From positions 434,001-498,000 of the forward strand of contig NW_002476570.1 in assembly GCF_000189635.1 (NCBI RefSeq): 64,000 nt of DNA. The letters run 5' to 3'. Every line of letters starts with the position of its first letter. Positions within the stretch are counted from its first letter, which is position 1. The notes below the pieces were generated by a model. The model did no database searches, had not been told where the DNA came from, and worked only from the letters and a program-made list of their open reading frames with translations. Of the stretch, positions 12,600-26,492 are shown one piece after another. Origin of the DNA: Tetrahymena thermophila SB210 (taxonomy: Eukaryota; Ciliophora; Oligohymenophorea; Hymenostomatida; Tetrahymenidae). The translations under genes and the position numbers were made by a program.

Positions 12600-15500
12600 A
12601 TGGATAGCCCTATTAACAAATTAATATGGCAAATCACCTTTAATTCTTGCTTAACAATTAATATAACAATGACATTTCTTCTTATTGTTAACATAATTTG
12701 CCATTTAACTTAAAAAACAGACTCAATTGTATTTAAAATAAGTGCTACCATATTTAGCGCTGTATTGAAATCTTATGAATATCTTATATTTGTCCCTAGT
12801 GTTTGGAGTACTATGCATAACATTCAAAATTTGGCAATCTCTATTTCTAATTTATTCATCAGCATTCTGATTGGTATTAAAATTTAGTTTTATTTTTGCA
12901 ATTTCAGTTTAAAAATAATTTTTTGGCTTCATTTTAATAAAGAAAGCAATAATAATTTTTTAATTTTTTATTAATTAATTAAATAAAATTAGGGTATAGT
13001 TGTGGTGTTGTTGATTTTAATTTTTCTTTGAAGTAGAAAGAAAAAGACTTCTTGCAAAGAGCTAGAGTCAGATTTATACATCAATTTAAAATTACTTTTC
13101 AGTATATTTTGATTATTAGTTTTTCTTTTATCTCATCAAAAACACTTTCAAACATACTTTGGGTAATTTATGCAAGCCTCAAATTAGCTGTGAGCATTCT
13201 TTTTAAAATATATTTTGAAGAGGAGGCAAGGATTTGTTATGCATCTAACTTGGCATTTAGTTTAATAGTTTCATTTACTCTCCTATTTGAAACTATTTTT
13301 GAGTCGAGAAATACTTTCTTTCTAGTTATGGGCATTCTATATCCATTAAGTTATAAATTGATAAAAATGACAGAAGAATCTTTTTTTATCAAATAAAATA
13401 ATTTATTTGTTCTTTTAGATACTATAGAAAGTAACTTTGGGTACAATCACATGAACAAAATTATGTATGAGTTGTATGACTCAATTACTAAAGGAGGAGC
13501 TTACTATTTTGCAGATTATGCTCAATCAAATAAAAAGCAAGCTTAAATATTTTTGGAAAAAATATCAGTTGAGCATAACCTAAATTGTGAAAAATACCCA
13601 AATTGTTTTTGTGCAGTATAAGTAAAACATATTAATTCGCTAAATACTTAGATTAAATTAAAGTATAATTTAACAGGATTAATCAGATAGATGGAGTAGA
13701 ATAGTTTCAGACAGCAAGAGATAGGAATATCATGAACACTTCTTAAATGAAGCTTGTAAGAGAGTTTGCAACGAAATGAACAAGAGGAAATCTTATAATT
13801 CAAGTTTTATGCTTTTTTATTTAAGCTTTTTAAATGATGTTTGTTCTTCAAAAGTTATGTTTTTGTATAAGTTATATGAATTAAAAAAGACTGATAACTT
13901 AACATATATGGACATGCTTTTTATAAATAATTCTCTTGAAAGGGTTATGTAGCTTTGTAATTAGGCAGAATTCCAAGAAAGATTTAATTTATGTTCTATC
14001 ATTTAGCTTGAAGAGTAGAAAGAGTATGCTATGTTTCTCCTTCAAAAGTGTTTATATCAAAAATTAAGCATTATGAACCAAGTTAATCAGGACACGATAA
14101 ATCTAAATGATTTAAGATAAGAAATGATCTAACTGACTGACATTTCATTCGATCTAAGGAAGGAAGTAATTAGCTTAAATAGAATTATTCCTAAGAACCA
14201 TGTTGTTATAAATTTAACTCATAATTATTATGACCATTTTTACACTATTGATAATGAAAAAGAGATCAGTAAATTAATAAAACACTTTTCTAAAACAAAA
14301 AATGTATAATTAATAAACGATTACTAGCATATATTTAGTAGTTCTTATTAAAGTTGTGTAGTCTTTACTAAAATAGACAAAGATGATAGAGGTAAAATTT
14401 TGAAAGCAACTCAAAATTTTTTTTAACTATTTGGTCACAAAGACTATGAAGGATAAAATATCTCTGTTTTAATGGATTAAAATATTTCTTAGAACCACAA
14501 TGAACTTATATCCTCATATTTAAACACACTAAATAATACTAACAATAGTTTGAAATAAATACCTTTCGTACTTGCTAAAAATAAACAGGGTTGGGCAGTT
14601 CCGATATAAATAAACTTAAAAATGGAATTTTTCAACTCATAAGTTGATGGAGAGATAGGTATTGCTTGCTAAATAAAGGATATAAAGGATTCGCATTCAA
14701 GTTACTTAATGCTTTCTATTGATGACCTTAAAATAAAGCTATGTTCTCAACAGTTTTTTGATGATTATTTCTCAAAGATTTTTTCTTAAAAATAAATATA
14801 AAAATTATCATTTGACTTTTTTGTTCCAAGACTTTAAAAAATAAAATTTACTGGCTACGAGGATTTTTAACATAACAGCAAATAAAGCTAATTTGAAACA
14901 TTAGCCTTTCTGCCTTCTCAATATTACAGAGATAGTTTTGAACTCTAAAATGATTTTATAATCACTGATAGAAGTGAAGTCTATTTATAAGACTCTCAAT
15001 ATATTAATTTGAGACCTTTTAAAATTCAATATAAAATTCACTTTTATTAGAGCAACTTGATGAGATTTTTTGTTTTTGAAATAAACCATATTAAGCCAAT
15101 TTAAACTAGCAACAATCCAGAAACTTTAGAGTTTTTGAGATAAGAGATAAAGTAAGTGGACTCCGAAAAATTAATAGAGTACAAAAAATAATTTAGCTTA
15201 AACTAAAGTTAAGGAGAATAATCAGCATTTAGTAACTTGGAGAGCATTGGTATTAATTAAAAAAATAAAATATTCTTTAAATTAAATTATTTCTTTTTTA
15301 AAAAGCAAAAGTACTCTCATAGAAGTTTTAAGCTTAATATCAGAGCATAATAAGATAAAGTTGTAATAACAATAACTCAGTAAATATAGATGCATGCTTA
15401 AATTCTGATTTTTAGAACATGGAGAAGGATAATACTCTGAATAAAAGCTCTCAGCTACTTATTAGTCCACGTTTTGCCTAAAAAGATCCTTCTACATAAA

Positions 15501-18039
15501 TTTCTCATGATAATTTGTTTTCAAATCAAAAATTAAATATGACAAAACAGATAAGCATTCAATAATCATATTAAGCAAGTTAACTAATTGAAAAGCAGGA
15601 TTTTAATAATTTTAAAATAACCCTCTAGATAACTTAGATGAATAGCTAAAATACTGAGAGATAGGATTATGTTAGCCCTCGCTCATAAATTTAAGATCTT
15701 CTATCAGCAAATTAGATGTTAGTCAACTCTCCAAAAACAGATTAATTCAATGAAGATGAAGTAGAAGATAACTAGTTTGATATTCTTAAAATGTAAAAAA
15801 ATTAATCTATCAAATTATAGAGGAATGAAAGTAAAAGATTAAGATATTTTTAAAGTGTCTCAAATAAATAATCATATATTTCAATAAATTCTAATTAACA
15901 AGATGAACTATAAACATAAAAAAGTAAATTTATGCAGTTATAAACACTTTAGTCTTAAGTTTAAAAAGATAATAATGCTTAAAAAATGTTTAATCTTAAG
16001 TAGAAAGAGATATAAAAACAAAAACGCAAAAGCAAAAAACTAAAACAATTTACAGCTAGCTTGGCAAACTCATCAGATTCTCATGCAAGTAGTATTTAAT
16101 TATCGAGAGTGAGCATATTAAAGCTAAAAGACCTGATAATAAAAAAGAAAGAGGATCAAATAATAAAGAGGGCTAAAATATTTTATTTTTTTGCTATTGT
16201 TATATCTTTTACAGTGTTTTTAATATCACTAATTGTTATATTTGAAAACAGTTCGAATTTAAAAGAATATCTAATAAACTTTCTTTATCCTTTATAAATG
16301 AAACAATACTTTGCAAATTTTTTATACAATAACCAAGTTTAGCAATTAATTTCATTAGATTTTATTTCAAGTTAAGGACAATTAAGCGCCTTGAATTCTA
16401 CTGCTTCCTAATAGAATTAATAGATTTTAAACGATATGCTTTAAACAAATATCAAACAAGCCTACAGTTAAAAATAATAATAAGCTTAATTCGATTAATT
16501 CTACTCATAAGATTCATAAGTAGTTTTTTTAAAAGACAAACTAAGCTTTTTAAACAGTAATTATGAGATTTTCACAAATTAAATAAGTTTTATTTAAATA
16601 ATTAGCTAAGCTATGCAGAGTCTATATTCACATTATGATAAAACTGAAAATTATGAAAATCAAGAAGGAATAACCATCCTAAATTACAATAATTATATGA
16701 ACTCCTTTGATTAATTTTAAAATAAAATCTTTAGCAGTGTCTAAGATTAAATTAATGACTTGATTCAATATAGCTTGATGAGCATGTGTTGCTTTATGAT
16801 AGTAATTTCACTAATAATAATTTTAAGATTGTATACATAATATGCAACAATACAAAAAATCTCAAATGTATTAAAGCTCTTTGCAACACTCTCTGGCTCA
16901 TATATATAATCAGAAACAAATTCACTAATCCAGTGTCTTTAACAAACTAAGTCTTAACAAGTAAAGAGGTTTTCAATGATCTAATCTTTACACTCTAAAG
17001 AAAATTAAAGGATTATTGAAGAATAATTGTTTTCAAATAAACTGTAAAAGTTTGATAATTATTCTGCAAAAAAAAAAAATATCTCAACAACTCTACCCCT
17101 CAAGATTTATCCTAAGTCATTTTTATTATTTTCTTTGGTCACATTTTTAGTTTTATAGTCTACGCCGATTGTCATAACTATCCCCACAAATTACCTATAT
17201 CACTCAATAAGCGATTTGCTAAATACATCAAGTAAAATAAATTTAACCACTTATTTATTTATATTTAAAATTACAAAATAATAATTTTTTTTACTTCATA
17301 AAAAATAGTTTATGCAAACAATCTTTAAATTAATGTTAACGCTAATTTCTATTTCACACAAGGAATGTTGCTATATAAATTTTATCCTAATTACAAAGTC
17401 GAATATAACTCACAAGAATTCATATAAAACTAATAAAATGCAATTAATCAAAAATAAGTAGTTGTTTAATCATTTTCAGATTCAGCAAATAATCTATAAG
17501 GTGATTTACGTTTAAATTCTGCAGAGATAACTAATTATATAAGTAATGTTTTATAAGGTAACTTATGTTCATTATCAAAAACAGAATAAATTCTTCATAG
17601 TAGCTGCTAAGATATTAATAATGGTATTCTAATTAAAGGAATTTTAGTTTCTGTTAACATGATTTATACTGAGTTACAACAAATTTAAGAATTAATCACA
17701 AATTAAAAATTTAATAAGAATTTGAGCTCGAGTGAAGTTTTGAAAAGTTATGATGACACTTATTCATAAATTTATGTAATAAACGAAACACTCGTTTAAT
17801 TAAGTGATTTCATAAGTAGCTAAACGAAAGATCAAATAGATTTTATTCTAAATCTCAAAATAGTTTTATTAACGACTCAGTTCATTCTTGTCAGTGCATT
17901 TATATACTATTGCGTTTTTTATTTCATAAGATAGAAATAAAAAGAATTGCTTTTGACACTCAACTATTTTACTATCATTAGTGATTAATAACTAATAACA
18001 AATACATATATCAATAACTACATTTTGAAAATGAAATGA
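12600..18039 (+). CDS. PAS/TmcB-like giant membrane protein (gene 3), about 1695 aa
   Basis: Exons 12600-12873, 12993-13621, about 13725-15362, 15416-17231 and 17309-18039 give one frame (5088 nt) ending in TGA. The acceptor of intron 2 (13718 or 13724) and the true start are uncertain. The N-terminal block is multi-spanning; H286, C290, C296 and C298 repeat the H-x3-C-x5-C-x-C cluster of gene 2. A PAS-like domain lies about 14350-14800, with FFQLFGH and GWAVPI. The linker is Q/S/K-rich, and TMs near 16175, 16780, 17115 and 17870 form the two C-terminal modules. It is the most divergent of the three subfamily-1 copies, with a shorter final module. Likely role: membrane sensor, ligand unknown. 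Confidence 0.7.
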
Positions 18040-19149
18040 TCTTTTAAGAAAATTAAAAATAAAAGATGATTGATTGATTTATTTATTTATATTTTTCTTC
18101 ATAATTATAAATTAATAATAAATTAACCATCATATCTATGAATTAATCACATATCAAGCTATAAAATCTACATATTATAAAAAATAGAAAATTCAAGTGA
18201 CAATATTTATACACAAAAACCTATTAATTATATAGAAAATTAAATTATAATAATTTATCAATTCTAGCTTGAATACATAAATATATTTAGTTATCAAAAA
18301 TATTCTTTAAATGTATCTTTATTCTTATTTTTTTAAATATGAGAGTTTCCTTTTATTAATAATTTAAAGAAATATAATACACAATTAAAAATAGCTATAT
18401 TTACTTTTTGTTAATTATTAAAGTAGATGCGTTTTTAAGAAAAACACATATAATCGTTTGAATTTTATTAATAATATTTGATCAGTATTATTTTTTAATC
18501 AACCTAATAAACAGTTGAAATATATCTTTAATAAACAAATTTTTGAATGAAATATATCTTGCCTATCTTGCTTCTTAAATTTAGTTATTTTCTTCAAATC
18601 TTGTTGAATTAACTAACATTTTTAATAAAATACATATTCTTTTTTGAATTATCAGTTTAAATTTTATTCAAGAATAAAAAAAATGAATTTTTAAAAAGAT
18701 TATATTTTTATCATATTTTAAATAAATTTATTCGGCAAGGCATTGAAATTTTTTTATTCAGCATTTTTATGAAGTAAATAAAATCAATGTTTTTAAAAAT
18801 GAAGGATGTTTACTTCTCTTATTCTTTTAAAAATGATCATCGAATAAAATATGTATTAGCACTAATTATAATTAATTACAAAATAAAATGAAAAGTTATT
18901 TTAAAATAATTCCGTTTATAAAATTTGAATGTGTATAGAATTTTGATTGTTTGTTAAAAGGGTTCTAAAAATAAAAAATCAATTAAAAACCAACAAAACT
19001 TTAATTTCAAATAAGATTTGATTGATAATAACAAACAATTAAAATATTAGATTTTGAAGATAGAAGTATAATAATTATTATTAACAATAGTAGAACAAAG
19101 TGATTAAGGGCGAATACAATTATTTGATCAATAAAAAAAGTATTTTCAA
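18040..19149. other. Intergenic spacer, AT-rich
   Basis: About 1.1 kb between gene 3 and gene 4. The gene 4 frame stays open upstream to 18892, but there is no ATG before 19150 and the translation is low-complexity. No other gene is visible. Confidence 0.6.
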
Positions 19150-22100
19150 ATGTTTGTTTTAAAATTTTGGAGAAATTATTAGGAAACAATTCTCTCAATT
19201 ATTGAAGATAAGCCAAGGATAGAAATTCCATTAACTGTTTTTAAATTTATAATACTAATATCTTTTTTGTAGATCTTAATGTATCTCTTTCATGATCAAT
19301 CAGATTTAAATTCTGATAATTATAAATTAAAGTCTGTCTTTAATATTACTGAAATGGTTTCATTAGTAAATGTCTTAAATTTAAAATAGGATGATAATCT
19401 ATCGATTATATTTTACGCTATAACTTAAATTTTGATATATGTTTACTTTTTTTATGTAACAGCATTAACACTAATCAAATAGTATTGGAAAGATTTTTTC
19501 GCTAAAAATCAAACAACAATCATAAAGATGAATGAGTTTCTCAATATTTATTTTACATTTTACTTAAATGTCTTTCTTTAACAGTATCTTGAGTTTAATT
19601 GTTCTCTTATCTTCTGCAGCGGAAAGAGCTTATTAAGTAGTTAGCGCACTTCCTATAACGAAGGAAAGAGCTGCTAAATATAAAGTTGGTAATTAATAAT
19701 GGGTACGTTTGGTCTAGTAATCTCAATTCTTACTGCTCTAATTATAAGTTACTATTTTAGAAACTATGAGTTTTTAGAGACAAATGCTTTAAAAAGGAAA
19801 GCGAGCATTCTTTTCTCATTAATGATATTAGTAAGGATTACAATAGTTTTCATAGATTTTAGTGGGTAAATTTCTATTTCTAAACAGATTTTGCATCTTT
19901 TTTGCTAGATTTATGGAATTTTAAGCTTGGCAGATTATTTTGTTTCCATACCCTTTGCTGATTAGGAAATATCCAGATTTTACTTAGTGTGTGCTACTTC
20001 CTTTGAAGTTATCGTTTCATTCTCTAACGTTTACTTTTTAACATCATTAATTAATGGTGAAGAAATGTTTTACATGAGTATATTAGGAAGTTTAATCTTA
20101 AGTGTGTCTGCACAATAAGCATTTAATTATAAATATGAAAATATTTTAAAAGGAAGTTGGTAGAGAGAGAAAATTATTCCAGAATTAGACTACTATTTAG
20201 AACAAATAGTACTTTTAGCTGAATAAAGTATTTATAGCGAAGAAGCAAAGATAAAGCTGTAAAAAGCTTATAGAATTCACTAAAGCAGTTGCAAAATAAG
20301 CACATGTGTTTGTCATTCATATTACTTGTTAAACACAAAGTCAATTAACGAAATCTAGCTAAATTCTAATTTAGAGTCAAATGCAAAGGATTAGACTGAA
20401 CAAAGCTAATCTGTAGAAAAGGAAATCAATATCAGAATAATTCATAAATTTGTAGACAGCATATTTCAATGGATGTTTTCTTAAAGATGCATAAATTAGA
20501 ATACTTAATAATTTGAAAAACTTTCTTTGAAGTACATCTCGTTTATGATTAAATACTAAAATAATCCAGTAAGAGCTTATTTCGAATTAAAGTCTCTGTT
20601 TTTAAAAAAGAATTCTTATTCTTTGTACTTTAAAATAATTTAAAGTATTATAAGCTCGAATATATAGGGTAAGATTGACAATACCTACAGCAATAGCTAC
20701 TCAGGTGAAGATTAAAGCAAAAGCAGTAGAGATTAGATTAACTAAATAAAAAAATCTAAACTTAACATCAATTAAAAGAATGAACTTTCAGTTTCATCTA
20801 TTTTTTAGATTGAAAAACTTAGCTAGAAGTTTATTCCTTAATTCCTGAAAGTAATAGAAAAAAAGTATGAGTTTTGGGTAAACCTGTAAAATGGATATAA
20901 ATCTATTGGTGATTTCTAAGTCGAAGCAATAAAACTTATGAAATAAGTTAGAATTTTGAGAATAGCTTTCTTGTAATAAATGAAATAAATGTAGAGAATG
21001 CATCCTGAGGTAGATAACAACATATAGTTTTAAAAGTTAACTCAAATATTTCTTTTGTTCATAGCTAACGACACTATAAAAGCAATTAATCTGGAAGTAT
21101 TAATGAATGAATTGAAAAAAAGAGATTCCATGGCAGAATTTGAAATGCTCAAAAATATCAGTTTAACTAAAGGTGATATCTGCATTCTAGAAATGAGCCT
21201 TTCCTAGAATTTCGGAAATATTGTAAGTCAAAAGGATGATAAAACAGCATAGTTTTTTGGCTTTTAAAATAAAGATAACTTCTAAAAAATTAATCATATA
21301 AATGATTTAATGCCCGATTTCATTGGAAGAGCGCACAACAGAATTGTTAAAAGCTTCATTTAAGGTACTTCATACAGGGCTAAAGCTGGTATAACTACTC
21401 TAAGCTCGTTTATTAAACAGAATGATGGATATCTTCAACCTGTGAAAATCTATTTTGAATTTTCATATACTTCACCAATAGATTTTCGTATGTATGGAGT
21501 ATTACTAAAAAAAAGATAAAATGAAGAATATATTATTTTTCATAGATCAGGTAAAATTGTTGGCTTAACAAAAAAAATTGCAAAGATATTATTTTAGGAA
21601 TTTCATGAACTACCTAATGGTGACGTAGCTGTATAAAGATTAAATGCTCTTCTCCTTATTCCAAGAATTATAAAAAGGATACAAGAAAACAGAGATAATA
21701 TTTTTCAAGATTTAAAAAGTAGATTATTGATAGATTAACTTACAAACTCTGACTAGAGCGAGCTCTAGAGTAATTCACAAAAAAGTTCTTTTACTATGAA
21801 TACTCTTATTGAGAATGGATTAGGATCACTTAAGTTTTACTCAAATCCTTATAGTATTTTAAGGAAATTTCTAAGCTTTCTGAATAAAAAACACCTTTAA
21901 TCCAATACTAAATCTAAAATCAAAGATAAATATGAAAACTTAGATATTTTAGATAAATAATTTTTTAGAATTTTGAAGTAATTCTAAGATTATGAAGAAG
22001 GCCAAAGTACTAATAGAAGTAATCATGATTCTTCAGAGAGACTTTTGTCTAACAGAGAATTATAATAGGTTTAATCATAAGAATTAAATATTTTTAAGAA

Positions 22101-25100
22101 TGGAACCGGAGTTAAAACAATAAGCACACAGAACTCTAAAAAATATTTTGTGATGGAATATAAAATGAAATTCAATTATTAGCTATAATTTTGCTTTATT
22201 GATTAAAGTAGAAATTAAGGCACACAAACGAGCTAAAAATAGAATAGTTCATTAATTCAAAATCAAACAAATTAGAAGAACAGCTATGAAAATTAATTTA
22301 AAGATATTTATTTTCTTTTGAAGATGGAAAATATAACCACAAAATGTAGGCCTATAAAAAAAAAATTTAAAGGTTTGGAAGCTTTTGTTAGAAATCTTGC
22401 TAAATATTTTAGCTCTACAACATCTATTGTTTAGATATACAATTAAATTTATAAATTAGAACTCAAAAGTGATTTAAAGCAATAAATAGAAAACAAAGCA
22501 ATTGATAATTCTATTATTTCTGTTAATCAAGAAAAGTCAGAATTATTTTCCTCATTCCTGTCAGGCCCAATACCTTAATTTTCTTAGTAAGCAAAGGAGC
22601 AGTTTTTGAATTTTCCTAAAAAAATGGTCAGAACTTTGTAAAATAATAACCAAAATTCAAGTAAAATTATAAATTTAACAAATTTTATATTTTTCAGAAC
22701 TCATTTTGATAAGCCTAATTCTTAAACTTCCATTTTGCATAAAATTCATTTATTTTTCTTAAAATATATTAAAAGATAAACAAAATAACTTTGAAGCTGG
22801 CGATGATGATGATATTGATGATGTAGGTATTTCTGGCCATAAAAACAGAAGCGATAAATAAATGAAAAATACTTCTTCTGTTACTAGTAGCCAGGTACAA
22901 CAAAGCGAAAGTGAAAGTGAAGACGATGATGATGATAAACTGAATTACGAAAAGCTTTTCCAATAAATAAATGGGTTAATTTTTAGCTTAAAATAAAATA
23001 AAGAATCTTAAGATGCTTGTAATTAAGCATTACAATAGCTGATTGAAAAATGTTGCACTACAAAAAGCTAGATAATTTTATTAGATCCTAATTATCCCAT
23101 CAAAAAAATATTGTAAAAAAGGTCTAATGGCTTTGAATTAAGCAAAGAACTTGAAATTGCCTTCATAGAAAATATCTTTATGCAATAATATGAGAGCTTT
23201 AATACTACTTAAGGAGAGTAATTTGTTTAAAGAAATAATCATTCGTAAATTAATAATGAGAATGAGTAAACTCCAATGACATTTAGACATGAAATTTGTG
23301 ATTTAGACATCAGCTAAGATCAAACTCCTTTTAAAAATTTACCCATTTTAGAAAGCCATACAAATAGATAGGGATAAAAAAAAGTTTTGATAAACAACAT
23401 TGATACTATTGGAATTAACAATCACAATAACCACCTAACAGCTGAAGAAAACATTTTAGAAGTATCCTAAGTTAGTGAAATAAATTAATTTGATGATTAG
23501 AGTCCAAATAAAAATAAGCACAAGAAGTATATTGGGCAAGCGCTTGATATTTCAAATATAACTATAGGAGCTGATACTTAAATGTTTACTTAAATGAATT
23601 ACCCTGAATAATACACTAATTTTAATACAGATACTGATAAGCTAGCTAAGCCTTAAATGAATAAAAAAATTTCTCTAGTGAGAGAAAAAACTAGTGAATC
23701 ATTTTTAAATATATCTTAAAGGCCTATATTAAATACATAAAATATAGAGACAAACTATCAATATACTCAAGAAAGATAGCAAACATATCTAGATAACTAA
23801 ATTCAAAAAGACCAACACAGAATATCATAGCAATATAGTAATTTATTGACAATTTAATGTTTTTATTTAATTTGTTTGCTTATAACCTTTATTAATAATT
23901 TAAACTAATAATGAAAAGGTTAATTAGACTAAAGCAATTTTTAGTTAATTCACAGCTAATTAAATTAAAAGCTTTCGCTTTAAGATAATTAACTGAATTA
24001 TTCTCATGAAAATCAAGTAAAGAGTAATATAAATAATTAATCTAGCAAGCAGAAGGATATTAATTAACAAAGCACATTTAATTCTTCTAAAAAAATGGGT
24101 AATGAGGGAGATAATAATTCAAACGATTTTATGCACTAGTAAGCAGTTGCTAAACTTTTAAACCAGTAAGGAATTGTTGAAGGCAAAAATAGTTTGTAAA
24201 GAGCAAGTATTAGCTCTTCTAACAGGACTTCAAGTAGTTACGCTGGATTATTCCTAAAAGGTAAATAAATACATTTTATTATAAAATATTTAACCAATTT
24301 TTATTATTTTAATGATAGAAATTATTTTAAAATCAAAAATGCCTAAATCTTCGGTTCAATATAGGATAATTTTATTTTTATTCTTGTTCTCATTTATTCT
24401 ACTCAATATAATTAATATTGTGATCATCAAGAGCGATATGGGAGTAAATTAAATTAAATTTTAATATTATTAGAAACTAATCTTTTAATGCTTTTTAACT
24501 TTCTAATAAACTTGAATATTTGAATTAAAATTATTTTTATTTTAAAATATTTAGATATTTACAAGTAATGTTGCAGTGCTAAGATATCCGCGCTAGTTTC
24601 TAAGAGATTATGGAAAAGCTCTTTTTGGATACTATATTTCTTTGGAAATTTAGCAAGGATATTTATATGATGATTAAGGAAAAGTGGCTAGTGCAGTTAA
24701 TGATTATTAAATTCAAAGTATTTAAGAGTATAATAGCTTACTTTAATTATATTCTATATAGCTAGTTTAGTTACAGCAAGCATAGTTTGCTCACAATTCG
24801 ACGTAAATGTCAAATTATTCTATATACATGGGTAGATAAGAGAGCAGTATTTACATATCAAATGATCTGTTGTTTGACATGCAATAATATTTTATTAATT
24901 GTTTAAATATGTCTTTTACTAATACTTAAAGAGTAGATTCGTTTCTCTATTTAAGATAGAATTACTTCAAATTTAGCTCATCAGTTGTTGATTCAGTCAA
25001 TTATTTGGTTAATGATACAATCAATGCAGTTAATAGTCTAATTAGTAAATTTACAATAGTAATCATAATTGCAATTTTTGGAATAATTTTTGTGTCAATA

Positions 25101-26492
25101 ATATCTTTGCCTGTTCTTAAATCAATCAATATTTATGAAGAAAAAATAATGATGATAGTCACAAGAATAAATTTTGAAGCTTCAGAGATAGAAAAATGTA
25201 AGCTTTAAATTTGTATGGAATTAATAGATATTAACTAATTGAATTGGCTGAATTATAATTATTTTGACATATTCAATATACAATCATAAACTGAAAAAGA
25301 AAAAAATAATTTAGCAGCATCGAGCAGTCATCATAAGCCTGATATAAAATCTACTAAATTAAAAAGTAATACAAATGAAGTAAAAAATGTCATTAATTAG
25401 CTAAAGGATCAATCAAATAATTAATTGATGAATAGCGGTATGTTTTAAAACAACAGTATTGAGAAAAGCTTTATCTCTTTTAACAATTAATAATCTTAGC
25501 TTATACAATAACAAAGTTTACTAGCAGTTAAGTAAAACACACCTAAAGATGGCGGGTAAAAACAATAGCAGCAGTTTAAGCTTGGTAAAAATAAAAATTC
25601 CAAAGCTAAAAATAGCTATTTACTTTAATCTAAAATAGCAAACTAAAGCTTAAATGTATTTGGTAGATTTATTACTCTATTATCTCTAACAATAATGAAT
25701 TGCATATACTTTTTAATTATTATTGTTTACCTAACATAGAGTAATGATCAATTGAAGGTACCTGTCTAAATGAATCAAAGAAGCATCAACTTGCATGTAA
25801 TTATGACTAATCTTAAGATAGCAACAGAGTTATTATCGTTTGACTATTATATTATGGGTACTTTATGGCCTGACTATTAAATAACCAGTTTATAAAATTT
25901 CTTTGATTAGATGAACTAAAGTATAACATAGCTCAACCAGCTCTAATAGTAGAATACTGATATTATTTATGGAAAAAATCCTTTTCCATCTAATGTTCTT
26001 AACTAGATGAAAGATATTTATGAAGGTAGAGGTTGTTAATATTTAACAAAATATAAATGCTAAGATCTAGCTTAAGAGCTAGGAATAGTCTAGATTATAG
26101 CTGATAAAACGAAATTTGTTACTGAATACCCAGAGGTATTAGCTCCAAATTAACCTCCTGTAGATCAATTGGTTATTTTTCTGAACTCAGAACCTCATAT
26201 GAAAAGTTTTATATATAGTTTCTAAAGTGAAGATGAATTGCTCGATTTTTACAGTACATTAACTAATGATAGCATTTCTACAGTATCCTTAGTTATATAA
26301 GATTTTTTATAAAACTATCTTATTTTTGCAGGTTCTATTTTTTCAATATGTATATTTCTAGTCATAACAATACATTGGCACTTCTTATTCAATAGAATAT
26401 AAGAAATGAATTTACTTTTAACAATCATTCCTGAAGAAAAATTGTAAGAGGATGTCACTTTGCATATGATAAGATAAGTTCATCGTTTATGA
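19150..26492 (+). CDS. PAS/TmcB-like giant membrane protein (gene 4), about 2322 aa
   Basis: Exons 19150-22660, 22776-23837, 23928-24260, 24319-24443 and 24555-26492 sum to 6969 nt and end at TGA. The start matches that of gene 5, placed the same distance before ETILSIIEDKPRIEIP. About eight hydrophobic segments fill residues 26-326. A cluster H377, C381, C386, C388, H389 (H-x3-C-x4-C-x-C-H) precedes helical repeats with KYISFMIKYQNNPVRAY. A PAS-like domain spans about 682-817 (TAQFFGF, NDLMPDFIGRAHN). Then come an S/N/Q linker with Asp/Glu runs near 22790-22940 and TMs near 1650-1672, 1844-1866, 2048-2070 and 2265-2288, ending in a short tail with PEEKLQED. It is the tandem partner of 28128-35369. 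Inferred role: PAS-regulated membrane receptor. Confidence 0.78.
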
